Source of the DNA: an uncultured Clostridia bacterium
GTDB taxonomy: Bacteria; Bacillota; Clostridia; Oscillospirales; Acutalibacteraceae
NCBI GenBank assembly: GCA_946183365.1
Contig: CAMHAH010000013.1
Location: 1 to 64,000 of the forward strand
Reading direction: 5' to 3'
Length of the DNA: 64,000 bases
This document shows, in pieces, positions 41,169 through 51,813 of the stretch (positions are counted from its first letter, which is position 1; each line of letters starts with the position of its first letter). The notes beneath the pieces were generated by a model that had not been told where the DNA came from, did no database searches, and was given only the letters and a program-made list of their open reading frames with translations. The position numbers and the translations under genes were made by a program.

Positions 41169-41960
41169 TTATTTAGTATCTATTCTGCCGTAAAGTCCGA
41201 CCTCTCCGCCCTCGTTAAGAGGTTTGCGGTCGGGATTGGGAGCGGGAGCGGACTGCCTGGGTCTTGACGACCTGCGGTTATAATTTGACCTTCTGCCGCC
41301 TCTGCCTCTGTTGTTATACTCCTTGCTCTTTCCGTCGGGACCGATAACAACGTGGCGATTCATGTTCTCGCCTTCGCTCCAGGATGTAGCTCCGTTGACC
41401 TTCTGAACTGCGGTATGGATGATACGGCGCTCATAAGGGTTCATGGGCTCCAGAGAGCTCTTTCGGCCGGTCTTAGCAGCCTTGATGGCAAGTCTGCGGC
41501 CTAAGGACTCGAGGGTCTTTTCTCTCTTCTCGCGGTAATCGCCTGTATTGATAACAACTCTCTTATAAGAGTTATCGATACGGTTAGCGGCGAGACATGC
41601 GAGATACTGCAAAGCGTCGAGGGTCTCTCCTCTGCGTCCGATGATAAAGCCTACGTCCTCACCCTCGATATCGATGGTGATAACGTTATCTTCTTCCTTT
41701 GATGTCACCGTAATATCGGAAAGCTCCATATTACTGATGATATTTTTGATATAGTCCTCGGCAGCCTGCATAGCGTTCTTCTTAATAGTGACCTTTACTC
41801 TCGCGGGACGTCCGCCGAATAAACCGAGAACCTTTTTGCTCTGCATTTCCAGTATTTCAAACTCAATGCTGTCGTCATAAGTCTCAACGCCGAGTTCTTT
41901 ACAGGCGGCTTCTTTAGCCTCTTCTACGGTAGCGCCTGTTCCGATTGCTTCTCTTAACAA
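41169..41960 (-). CDS. jag: RNA-binding protein Jag (KhpB)
   Basis: A 263-residue protein with the Jag N-terminal domain (residues 1-50, ending KKVLGLFGGRPARV), a KH domain (GFIIGRRGETLDALQYL), an R3H domain (NPYERRIIHTAVQK) and a basic, Arg/Gly/Asn-rich C-terminal tail (RGRGGRRSNYNRR) that most homologues lack or have shorter. It binds RNA and affects elongation and sporulation control. The start is a TTG at 41960 with AAGGTG upstream. It follows yidC in the usual order. Confidence 0.9.
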   Translation of the reverse strand: MLREAIGTGATVEEAKEAACKELGVETYDDSIEFEILEMQSKKVLGLFGGRPARVKVTIKKNAMQAAEDYIKNIISNMELSDITVTSKEEDNVITIDIEGEDVGFIIGRRGETLDALQYLACLAANRIDNSYKRVVINTGDYREKREKTLESLGRRLAIKAAKTGRKSSLEPMNPYERRIIHTAVQKVNGATSWSEGENMNRHVVIGPDGKSKEYNNRGRGGRRSNYNRRSSRPRQSAPAPNPDRKPLNEGGEVGLYGRIDTK

Positions 41961-41991
41961 ATTGACACCTTCTTATAACTGTATCTGTAAA

Positions 41992-42960
41992 TTATTTTTT
42001 CTTCTTATTATTGTTTTGCTGAGGCGATGAAATCGGCTGATAATCATATTGGACCTTAGCCTCTTTCAACTCCAGCAGAGCCACGTGCTCCGCTTCGGAT
42101 TTAGCCGTCATATGCGCCGCTGAATAGAATTTGCTGATGATGACCGTCTGGATAAATCCGAAAATAGTTGACCATATCCAATAGAAACCTACGGCACCGG
42201 GAACGATATAAGAGATATATACGGTGATCAGAGGAAGCAGATAAAGCATATACTTTGTGCATCCCTGCTGATTTTGCATGGGGTTGCCGTTAAGTCTTGT
42301 GGTGAGTATCTGTGAGCCTAAGGAGGTCACCAGACACAGGATGGGTATGATTATTATAGCTGATTTAAAACCCTCTGCCTGAGGGATGGAAAGAAGATCC
42401 AGACCGAGGAAATTAAAGCCGCCCGCGAGATTATGTATCTCTGTAAGCTCTTTAGCGGGGAGACCCTGCTGAGTGAGCAGAGAGATATTATCGGGGTTGG
42501 TAAACAGCTTTAACGCGTTCATCTCAGAATAAATGTTGTTCTGAGTGAGATATACGCCGGGGATCATATTGAGCTGGCTTATAGCCTGTGCCGAAAGATG
42601 GATAACGTTCGACAGAGGACGTACGACCGCATAATAGATACCCAGCATTATGATCATAGGAAAGAGAGAAGTAGCGCATCCGGAAAAAGGAGAAACTCCC
42701 TCTTTATCATAAAGCTTCTGGATCTCTTCGTTATACTTAGCTTTATTGTTGCCGTATTTTTCTTTTATCTCCCTCTGTTTAGCCTGCAGGCTCGCGTTAG
42801 CCGCCATGCTCTTTTGCTGTTTAACGGATGAGGGAAATAATATTGCCCTGAATATAAGGGTAAAAACGATGATGGCGATACCGAAATTCTGGAACACCCA
42901 GAATACCGCCCATAAGATGTAGCCGAATATGCTACCAATAAAATTAAAAACTGCAAACAT
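41992..42960 (-). CDS. yidC: Membrane protein insertase YidC (SpoIIIJ/OxaA)
   Basis: A 322-residue membrane insertase of the short Gram-positive type. It has five membrane segments, the FRAILFPSSVKQQKSM cytoplasmic loop with the hydrophilic-groove Arg, and a charged, Asn/Lys-rich tail. Unlike Bacillus SpoIIIJ, no lipoprotein signal is obvious at the N-terminus. The ATG at 42960 is preferred; a TTG at 42966 is the alternative. It is coupled to jag downstream. Confidence 0.92.
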   Translation of the reverse strand: MFAVFNFIGSIFGYILWAVFWVFQNFGIAIIVFTLIFRAILFPSSVKQQKSMAANASLQAKQREIKEKYGNNKAKYNEEIQKLYDKEGVSPFSGCATSLFPMIIMLGIYYAVVRPLSNVIHLSAQAISQLNMIPGVYLTQNNIYSEMNALKLFTNPDNISLLTQQGLPAKELTEIHNLAGGFNFLGLDLLSIPQAEGFKSAIIIIPILCLVTSLGSQILTTRLNGNPMQNQQGCTKYMLYLLPLITVYISYIVPGAVGFYWIWSTIFGFIQTVIISKFYSAAHMTAKSEAEHVALLELKEAKVQYDYQPISSPQQNNNKKKK

Positions 42961-43000
42961 ACTCAAAAAGCCTTTCTTAAAGCTTTACATTCCGCACGGA

Positions 43001-43234
43001 TCATTTACCGAGCTTATGTTCTTTTTCAGGTACGGGATCATATCCGCCTCTTGACCACGGATTACATCTGAGTATCCTCCACAGACCCATAAAGCCCCCT
43101 TTAAAAGCGCCGAAACGCTCTATAGCTTCATATGTATACTGGGAGCAGGTCGGAAAATACTTACACTTAGGCGAAGTGTGAGGTGAGATGGCAGTCTGAT
43201 AAAATCTGATCAGTTTCAAAAATAACTTCTTCAT
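43001..43234 (-). CDS. yidD: Membrane protein insertion efficiency factor YidD
   Basis: A 77-residue protein with the family pattern [33 protein letters not shown] and [15 protein letters not shown]. It helps YidC insert proteins. It starts 2 bp after the rnpA stop codon and lies in the standard rnpA-yidD-yidC order. Confidence 0.95.
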   Translation of the reverse strand: MKKLFLKLIRFYQTAISPHTSPKCKYFPTCSQYTYEAIERFGAFKGGFMGLWRILRCNPWSRGGYDPVPEKEHKLGK

Positions 43235-43236
43235 AG

Positions 43237-43569
43237 TTATCTCAATATTCCGAGTTGTGTCAGATGTTCACGCATATATTTCTCTACCTCATAGCTCTTG
43301 ACAAACGAGGTACGGGTACGCGCTACGAATATGATATCATAGGGCGCCGACTGATCAGCGCCGATATTATATAAAGCCGCTCTTATAACTCTGCGGCTGC
43401 GGTTGCGTCTGACTGCCTTGCCTACCTTTTTTGAGGTGGTTATTCCTATTCTAAGGTTATTTTTTTTATTTTTGAGCGCATAGGTAACGAGTACCGGAGA
43501 TACGAGCGATCTGCCTCTATGGTATATTCGCTGATAATCTCTGTTGCTGGTAATAGTAGTAAACTTCAT
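43237..43569 (-). CDS. rnpA: Ribonuclease P protein component
   Basis: A 110-residue basic protein that binds RNase P RNA for tRNA 5'-end maturation. The RNR motif region [19 protein letters not shown] is complete. The ATG at 43569 is chosen over a TTG one codon upstream. A terminator lies between rpmH and this gene, so it may need its own promoter; a TTGCCT/TATAGA pair in the 190-bp gap is a weak candidate. Confidence 0.93.
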   Translation of the reverse strand: MKFTTITSNRDYQRIYHRGRSLVSPVLVTYALKNKKNNLRIGITTSKKVGKAVRRNRSRRVIRAALYNIGADQSAPYDIIFVARTRTSFVKSYEVEKYMREHLTQLGILR

Positions 43570-43729
43570 CAAACCACCGATATTGATCTTAAAACAGCAA
43601 GCTGCTGTGCCGATATACTATAGGCTCTACTTGATCTGATAATATACTTGATTATAAAAAATAATGAGCCGATCTATAGTAAAAAAGGCTGTTTACAGGC
43701 AAAATCTAAAAAACCTGTAAATGAAAAGA

Positions 43730-43753
43730 AAGACCACTGCCCTCAGTGGCCTT
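43730..43753 (-). terminator. Terminator (possibly partial) after rpmH
   Basis: A 10-bp stem with one G-U pair (43730-43739 with 43744-43753) followed on the minus strand by TTTCTTTTC, directly after the rpmH stop. It would let rpmH be made in excess over rnpA. Confidence 0.65.
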
Positions 43754-43758
43754 ATGAT

Positions 43759-43893
43759 TTAGTATGACAGCTGCTTTCTGCCCTTGGCTCTTCTTCTGGC
43801 GAGAACCTTGCGGCCGTTGCTTGTAGACATTCTCTTTCTGAAGCCGTGCTCCTTCTTGCGGTGGATCTTTTTAGGCTGATATGTTCTGAGCAT
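43759..43893 (-). CDS. rpmH: 50S ribosomal protein L34
   Basis: A 44-residue protein on the minus strand, reading [20 protein letters not shown] and ending in [12 protein letters not shown], the L34 pattern with its basic, conserved C-terminus. GGAGGAG precedes the ATG at 43893. It has a consensus promoter and starts the minus-strand gene series on the left side of the origin. Confidence 0.97.
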   Translation of the reverse strand: MLRTYQPKKIHRKKEHGFRKRMSTSNGRKVLARRRAKGRKQLSY

Positions 43894-43933
43894 TTATACT
43901 CCTCCTTTCGGGTACATAACCTTACAAGTTAGC

Positions 43934-43962
43934 ATTATAGCTTAGTTTTTCCTTTTAGTCAA
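43934..43962 (-). promoter_or_regulatory. Promoter of rpmH
   Basis: On the minus strand TTGACT (43957-43962), 17 bp, TATAAT (43934-43939). Confidence 0.75.
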
Positions 43963-44145
43963 TATAAATTTTTGCTTATTTACAATGTTTTTTTAAAAAG
44001 ATATAAGACAAAAAATAATCAAACACAATATATAGTATATGGCTTAAAATCTGACACAATCTAAAAAAATCATCTCTGTCATAGTGCACATTTATATGTA
44101 TATATATAATACTTATATATGTGTATTATTTTTCAACATTATCGG

Positions 44146-44174
44146 TTGCTTTTATGTGGAAAATTTGATATAAT
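44146..44174 (+). promoter_or_regulatory. Promoter of dnaA with a DnaA box
   Basis: TTGCTT (44146-44151), 17 bp, TATAAT (44169-44174). The DnaA box at 44155-44163 sits in the spacer, so DnaA bound there would repress its own gene. Confidence 0.6.
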
Positions 44175-44258
44175 TATTTACGATTATGGGCTTGTATGTT
44201 TTTGACAAGATAAAACCTTGATAATCTTAAATTCTTCATATGAGCAAAGGGGATTTGT

Positions 44259-45587
44259 ATGGAAAACTTTAACGAAGGATGGAGTATAATCTGCGATTAT
44301 TTAAGACAGGAGAAGAAGATAGCCGAGGTAGCTTATAAAACCTGGATCTCACGCATTACTCCGGTAGGTATCGATTTTGAAAAGGGGACCATAACTCTTA
44401 TGGTGCCTAACGAATTTCACAGACAAACTCTTATAAAGGGTTATCTCTCTAAATTTGAAGAAGCGTATGAGGCTGTATTAGGTACCGGCTTTGAGACGAT
44501 ATTCATCCTTCCGGAGGAAAACGAAAAGCAAAAGGTAAAGCTGCTCGGAGACGAGACATCAGCCGACGCCGGATATGAATTTACCTTTGATACGTTCATA
44601 GTAGGCTCATCAAATAAATTCGCTCACGCCGCCTCTTTAGCGGTAGCTCAAAATCCGTCTAGCGCCTATAACCCTCTGTTTTTATACGGTAACTCGGGAC
44701 TTGGTAAAACTCACCTATTGTATGCTATCGGAAATGAGATAAGGAAATCTCATCCCGAATATAAGGTAATCTATATCAAAGGCGAGGATTTCGCCAACGA
44801 GATAATTCAGTCGATACTCAAAAAGACAACCGCTCAGTTCAGACAGAAATACCGTCAGACAGACGTACTGCTCGTTGATGACGTACAGTTCATCGGCGGT
44901 AAGGACAGCACTCAGGAAGAATTCTTCCATACCTTTGACGCTCTTTATGACGCAAAGAAGCAGATAGTGCTGACATCGGACAGACCTCCCAAGGAGATCA
45001 AGGTACTTACAGACAGACTGAGAAGCAGATTTGAGATGGGACTGCTCGCGGATATCCAGGCTCCCGACTTTGAGACCCGAATGGCTATCATAAAGAGAAA
45101 GGCTGAGATAATCGGTCTGGATCTGAGCGACGATCTGTGCGAGTATATCGCAAATAAATTAAAGACGAATATCAGACAGCTCGAGGGCGTGGTCAAAAAG
45201 CTGATGGCGAGATATAATCTCACCAAGGAGAAGCCCACTCTATCTATAGTCAACGAAAGCATATCGGATATCTTGAATGACGATACACCGCCCGAGATGA
45301 CGGTAGAAAAAATAGTTGACGAAGTCAGCCGTACCTTCGGTGTTGACAGCGACGACCTCCGCTCTCAAAAATCACGCCGCGCCAATATCAATAAACCAAG
45401 ACAGATAGCGATCTATATCGTAAGAGAGCTGACTACTCTGTCTATGGAAAGTATTGGTAAGGAATTCGGCAACAGACATTATTCAACCATAGTCTATACC
45501 GTTCAGCAGGTCGAAAAGGATATAAAGAACGATCCTTCTCTCAGAGATACCGTTGAGGATATCATCAAAAATATAAGAGAAAGATGA
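44259..45587 (+). CDS. dnaA: Chromosomal replication initiator DnaA
   Basis: A 442-residue AAA+ initiator. Domain I (1-80) is followed by a short linker, the ATPase domain with Walker A GNSGLGKTH (144-152) and Walker B VLLVDDVQFI, and domain IV with the signature KEFGNRHYSTIVYTV that reads DnaA boxes. AAAGGGGA precedes the ATG. dnaN follows, but a MITE-like repeat of 159 bp lies in between. Confidence 0.97.
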   Translation: MENFNEGWSIICDYLRQEKKIAEVAYKTWISRITPVGIDFEKGTITLMVPNEFHRQTLIKGYLSKFEEAYEAVLGTGFETIFILPEENEKQKVKLLGDETSADAGYEFTFDTFIVGSSNKFAHAASLAVAQNPSSAYNPLFLYGNSGLGKTHLLYAIGNEIRKSHPEYKVIYIKGEDFANEIIQSILKKTTAQFRQKYRQTDVLLVDDVQFIGGKDSTQEEFFHTFDALYDAKKQIVLTSDRPPKEIKVLTDRLRSRFEMGLLADIQAPDFETRMAIIKRKAEIIGLDLSDDLCEYIANKLKTNIRQLEGVVKKLMARYNLTKEKPTLSIVNESISDILNDDTPPEMTVEKIVDEVSRTFGVDSDDLRSQKSRRANINKPRQIAIYIVRELTTLSMESIGKEFGNRHYSTIVYTVQQVEKDIKNDPSLRDTVEDIIKNIRER

Positions 45588-45597
45588 TAATTATATT

Positions 45598-45756
45598 ATA
45601 CTAAGTTTCATTAAAACACTTTAACATTTATTGCGTTAAATTCCGTATTACTTCGTTGTCCTCCTTGACAGGCGCCAGCCTGCCTGCGTCGTCCGCCTCG
45701 TTCTACGAAATTTTCCGTTAATAAATTTGTTAAAGCGTTTAATGGAAACTTAGTAT
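45598..45756 (-). repeat. MITE-like palindromic repeat, copy E (subfamily 2), in the dnaA-dnaN gap
   Basis: Reverse orientation relative to copy C and nearly identical to it over 159 bp, with ATACTAAGTTT and AAACTTAGTAT ends. It begins 10 bp after the dnaA stop codon. Confidence 0.85.
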
Positions 45757-46038
45757 TAAAAAATGATGTGAGTTTTCATAGTTTTCCATGATTTTCCACT
45801 CAACATATTTCAACAGAATGTTGATTAAAAGATATTACAAAAATATCTGAGTAGTTTTTCAATAATGTTTTGAGAGAAGTAAAGAATAAAAGTTGAGTAT
45901 TGACGAGAAAAATTTATGTTTTCCTCATTTCAACAGCGCCTACTACTATTACTATTTATTATAATTATCATATCATTTCATATCATTACAGTTGACAGAA
46001 ATCAGATTAAAATATTCTTTCAAAGAGAGGTAAATAAA
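45757..46038. other. oriC: dnaA-dnaN intergenic region, second part of the origin
   Basis: AT-rich DNA with two DnaA-box-like sequences in tandem (TTTTCCATG at 45782-45790 and TTTTCCACT at 45792-45800), TTTCAACA motifs and a 20-bp pyrimidine/A-T stretch near 45945-45985. It has no gene; a long hydrophobic open frame leading into dnaN is not credible. The dnaN promoter is not clear; a TTGATT/TATCTG pair near 45820-45848 is a weak candidate. Confidence 0.5.
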
Positions 46039-47136
46039 ATGAGATTCAGATGTATGAGATCAGATCTTTCAAACGCGGTTTCAAATGTTTCGAGAGCTGT
46101 ATCGGCTAAAGCTACCATCCCCGCGCTTGAGGGCGTATTGATAAAGGCATATAACGGTAATCTTGAGATATCAGGCTATGACCTTGAGATAGGCATAGTC
46201 ACGGTCATTGAAGCTACGGTCATTGAAGAGGGAGAGATAGTAGTATCGGCAAGACTGTTCAATGATATCATCCGTAAACTGCCTGAGGAGATAGTAAATA
46301 TCGAGACAGACGAGAGGATGATAACCTATATCAATTCCGGAGCAGCTGATTATCAGATAGTCGGTATCAATTCTACCGAATATCCGGATCTGCCGAATGT
46401 TGATGAGATCAGCGGTATCACCGTTAACGCTGAGATACTTAAAAATATGATAAGACAGACGGTATTCGCAACATCGGATAATATGGCTAAGCCTATCTAT
46501 ACGGGTTCTCTGTTCGAGATAAAGGGCGGAATATTCAGGATAGTAGCGGTCGACGGTTTCAGAATGGCGATCAGAGTAGAGAATGTCGACAGCGATATCG
46601 AAGCGAAGTTCGTCGTACCGTCAAAAACTCAGAACGAGATTTTGAAGCTTATTACCGATCCTAAGAAGGATGTAAATATAATCGTAGGTCAGCGTCATAT
46701 CATCTTTAAGATAGAGAATTACAGCATCGTTTCGAGACTGCTCGAGGGCAACTTCCTTGATTATAAGATGCCGGAGAGTTCATCTACCGAATTTGTTATC
46801 AACACAAGGATACTGGCTTCGTCGGTTGAGAGAATGGCGCTGCTCACTAACGAGAAAATTCAGTCTCCGGTCCGCTGTTCAATAACAGCCGACGAGATAA
46901 AGCTCTCTTGCTCGACAACGGTAGGCAGAGCTAACGATATGATAAGCGCGTCTGTAGTCGGTAAGGATGTAGAGATCGGCTTCAATAACAGATATCTGCT
47001 TGACGCTCTTAAGAACGCCGAGACCGATGAGGTAAAGATCATGCTCAACGGCAGTCTGCAGCCGATGATAATCAGACCCGTGAACGGCGACAGCTTCACC
47101 TTCCTTGTAGTACCTATGAGACTGGCGGCTGAATAA
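46039..47136 (+). CDS. dnaN: DNA polymerase III sliding clamp (beta subunit)
   Basis: A 365-residue clamp of usual length, with three repeated domains and the C-terminal FLVVPMRLAAE, the end of the hydrophobic protein-binding pocket (V-P-M-R). It tethers the replicase to DNA. The ATG at 46039 follows AGAGAGG; the upstream open frame is hydrophobic and without a site. Confidence 0.96.
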   Translation: MRFRCMRSDLSNAVSNVSRAVSAKATIPALEGVLIKAYNGNLEISGYDLEIGIVTVIEATVIEEGEIVVSARLFNDIIRKLPEEIVNIETDERMITYINSGAADYQIVGINSTEYPDLPNVDEISGITVNAEILKNMIRQTVFATSDNMAKPIYTGSLFEIKGGIFRIVAVDGFRMAIRVENVDSDIEAKFVVPSKTQNEILKLITDPKKDVNIIVGQRHIIFKIENYSIVSRLLEGNFLDYKMPESSSTEFVINTRILASSVERMALLTNEKIQSPVRCSITADEIKLSCSTTVGRANDMISASVVGKDVEIGFNNRYLLDALKNAETDEVKIMLNGSLQPMIIRPVNGDSFTFLVVPMRLAAE

Positions 47137-47176
47137 TAGTTGGTAGTTAAATATCTTATACAAAGTAATTGGTATT

Positions 47177-47392
47177 ATGGAAACAGTAAAAATAAATGAA
47201 GAATATATCAGGCTTGACAGTTTGATGAAGTTTTCGGGTATGTGTAACTCAGGCGGCAGAGCTAAATATCTTATCCAGAACGGAGAGGTAAAGCTCAACG
47301 GTGAGGTATGCACCATGAGAGGAAAGAAGATCAGACCCGGAGACAAAGTAGAGTATAACGACAGTATTATAGAGGTTGCCGTTGATAGTTAA
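47177..47392 (+). CDS. yaaA: S4 domain RNA-binding protein YaaA
   Basis: A 71-residue protein with one S4 RNA-binding domain (IRLDSLMKFSGMCNSGGRAK, then VKLNGEV and GDKVEY). It lies between dnaN and recF as in Bacillus, where the protein has been tied to 50S ribosome assembly. Its end overlaps the start of recF by 11 bp. Confidence 0.9.
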   Translation: METVKINEEYIRLDSLMKFSGMCNSGGRAKYLIQNGEVKLNGEVCTMRGKKIRPGDKVEYNDSIIEVAVDS

Positions 47393-48482
47393 TGAACTGC
47401 GTTTTGAAAATTACCGTAATTTAACGGATAACAGCATAGCCCCTTCGGATAAGGTCAATGTGATCTACGGAGAGAACGCTAACGGAAAAACCAATCTTCT
47501 TGAGGCGGTCTGGCTGTTCTGCGGCGGTCACTCGTTCAGAGGTTCAAAAGAGAACGAGATGATCAAATTTGATAATAACTTCTTTAAGCTGTATATGAAG
47601 TTTTTTTCGGGCGGCAGAGATCAGGACGCTGAGATCATATATGATAAGGGCAAGAAGCTGATAAGAATAAACGGTGTGGATAAGACGTCGTCGTCCTATC
47701 TTACAGAAGTATTCTCGGCGGTCGTTTTCTCTCCCGAGCATTTGAGCCTTATAAAAAGAGGCCCCAATATCAGAAGAAAATTTCTGGACGCGGCGATATG
47801 CCAGCACAGGATAAGATTTGCCTCTACTCTTTCAAGATATAATCAGATAATCAATCAGAGAAACGCTCTTTTGAAGGATATATATAAGCATAAGGAACTA
47901 AAAGATACCTTATCGATATGGGATGATTCTTTAGCGGCGGTAGGAGCTCAGATATTGAAAGAGCGCTTTGATTATATGAAAAAGCTCAAAGAGCCCGCTC
48001 AAAAGTATCACAAGGGCATATCGTGCGATAAGGAAGAGCTGGATATACAGTATATTTCTTCTGTCGGAGCTGATGAAAATGATGATATAAGCGAGCTCAG
48101 AGATAAGCTGAGCAAGGCTTTTATCAAATCAAGGCATGAGGATTATCATACGGGAAATACTTCGGTAGGTCCTCACAGAGACGATCTTGATTTTAAGATA
48201 AACGGTATATCGGCGAGAAGGTTCGGTTCTCAGGGACAGCAGCGCTCGGCTGTATTATCGCTTAAATTATCCGAAGCCGAGCTATTATATCAAAAGAATG
48301 ATGAAAGACCCGTCATTTTGCTTGACGACGTCCTTTCTGAGCTTGACAACAGCAGACAGGATTTTCTGTTGAATAAGGTAGAGGATTATCAGGTATTCGT
48401 TACCTGCTGTGAAGAGAGCAATAAGGAACAGCTCAAAAAGGGTAAAGTCTTTTATATCGAGAACGGGGTGGTCAGAGAATGA
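47382..48482 (+). CDS. recF: DNA replication and repair protein RecF
   Basis: A 366-residue SMC-like ATPase with Walker A GENANGKT (30-37), the signature FGSQGQQRSAVLSLKL and Walker B VILLDDVLSELD. It loads RecA at gaps. The start is a TTG; the TTG at 47382 has AGAGG at 6 nt and gives the family start MIVNELRFENYRN; an in-frame TTG at 47376 is the other choice. It overlaps remB by 4 bp. Confidence 0.94.
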   Translation: MIVNELRFENYRNLTDNSIAPSDKVNVIYGENANGKTNLLEAVWLFCGGHSFRGSKENEMIKFDNNFFKLYMKFFSGGRDQDAEIIYDKGKKLIRINGVDKTSSSYLTEVFSAVVFSPEHLSLIKRGPNIRRKFLDAAICQHRIRFASTLSRYNQIINQRNALLKDIYKHKELKDTLSIWDDSLAAVGAQILKERFDYMKKLKEPAQKYHKGISCDKEELDIQYISSVGADENDDISELRDKLSKAFIKSRHEDYHTGNTSVGPHRDDLDFKINGISARRFGSQGQQRSAVLSLKLSEAELLYQKNDERPVILLDDVLSELDNSRQDFLLNKVEDYQVFVTCCEESNKEQLKKGKVFYIENGVVRE

Positions 48483-48754
48483 AATATCTGCATCTCGGTA
48501 AAGATACGTCTATAGAGATCGAGAATATCGTAGGTATATTCGATCTTGATACCAGCACGGTAAGCAAGCATACCAGAGAATTTCTCAGTATATGTGAAAA
48601 AGAAAACAGGATAGTAAACGTCAGCTATGAGCTGCCTAAGTCTTATATCCTGTATGATTTCAGCGGCGAATACTCTGTATACCTTTCGCCGCTCAATACA
48701 GCTACTCTGATAAAGAGAATGTCCGAACAGAAAGGAACAGTACAAGAATTATGA
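48479..48754 (+). CDS. remB: RemA/RemB family regulator
   Basis: A 91-residue protein starting MKYLHLGKDTSIEIENIVGI, the pattern of the RemA/RemB (DUF370) group. Its place between recF and gyrB is that of remB (yaaB) in Bacillus, where it helps control biofilm matrix genes. The fold forms an oligomer that binds DNA in RemA. ATGA overlaps couple it to recF and the next gene. Confidence 0.85.
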   Translation: MKYLHLGKDTSIEIENIVGIFDLDTSTVSKHTREFLSICEKENRIVNVSYELPKSYILYDFSGEYSVYLSPLNTATLIKRMSEQKGTVQEL

Positions 48755-49374
48755 TCAATTGTAGATGTCCGTACTGCGGAAAAGAAATATCTTATTTTAC
48801 CGGTTTAGGTATTCGCAGAAGGGGAGAATATTACTGCAAAAAATGTAAGAAAGAATCCAATATAAGCATAAATAAATCTATATGGATTTTGTTCTTTGTC
48901 ATGTTGGTATTTTCTCTGGTCATAATGGGTTATTATCTGTTTATGACCAACAGAGAGAACGCGTGGTTCGTTTTGTTTGTAGCGATACCGTTCATTATAT
49001 TTTATTTATTCTCGCCTTTGTTCATAAGATTGAAGCCTAAGAAGAAATTTCAGGATTCTCTTTATGATACTGAGATGGTTAATACTCCGATCGCCGATCC
49101 CGATCCTACCATGGCAAGCTCGGCTAAGGTAGCTCCGGCGTTCGTTGACGACGACGATTATAAGCCGGTCATCAACGCCGATGTATTCAACGCCATAAAG
49201 GGTGAGAGAAAGATAGTTGAGGAGACCGACGGCGGTACAAAGAGCTTTGACAGATTTGAAAATATATCGAGCTCGGCGGATATTAGTTCTACAAGACCCG
49301 TAGAGAATCTGAAAAGTATCAGCGGCAATACCGATACAGGTATCGGTAAGCATGACTTTTCGAGATTTAAATAA
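48751..49374 (+). CDS. Zinc-ribbon membrane protein, unknown
   Basis: A 207-residue protein. An N-terminal zinc ribbon (CPYCGK and CKKCKK, residues 6-38) is followed by two membrane segments (about 45-65 and 70-92) and a hydrophilic C-terminal tail of 110 residues rich in Asp, Ser and Thr. No family is recognised beyond the ribbon. It overlaps remB by 4 bp and is followed after 5 bp by a second zinc-ribbon membrane protein. Confidence 0.75.
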   Translation: MINCRCPYCGKEISYFTGLGIRRRGEYYCKKCKKESNISINKSIWILFFVMLVFSLVIMGYYLFMTNRENAWFVLFVAIPFIIFYLFSPLFIRLKPKKKFQDSLYDTEMVNTPIADPDPTMASSAKVAPAFVDDDDYKPVINADVFNAIKGERKIVEETDGGTKSFDRFENISSSADISSTRPVENLKSISGNTDTGIGKHDFSRFK

Positions 49375-49379
49375 GAGCT

Positions 49380-51768
<2,389 letters not shown>

Positions 51769-51813
51769 TCAGAAATCAAGAATGAGGAATTACAGTTAAT
51801 GAGGTGAACCCTT

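Larger units (their letters stand above)
43894..44258. other. oriC: Probable origin of replication, rpmH-dnaA part (oriC)
   Basis: The AT-rich 365-bp gap between divergent rpmH and dnaA is the standard origin place in Firmicutes. A DnaA box TTTTCCACA (minus strand, 44155-44163) lies inside the dnaA promoter, and TTTTCAACA-like sequences occur nearby. Transcription diverges from here on both sides, and three parS sites lie within 9 kb. The unwinding element is not identified with certainty; the AT-rich stretch at 43970-44140 is the candidate. Confidence 0.7.

Noticed and set aside
45916..46038. Hydrophobic N-terminal extension of dnaN
   Set aside because: It is an artefact of an AT-rich tract; the clamp is cytoplasmic and the ATG at 46039 has a proper AGAGAGG site and gives the family length.
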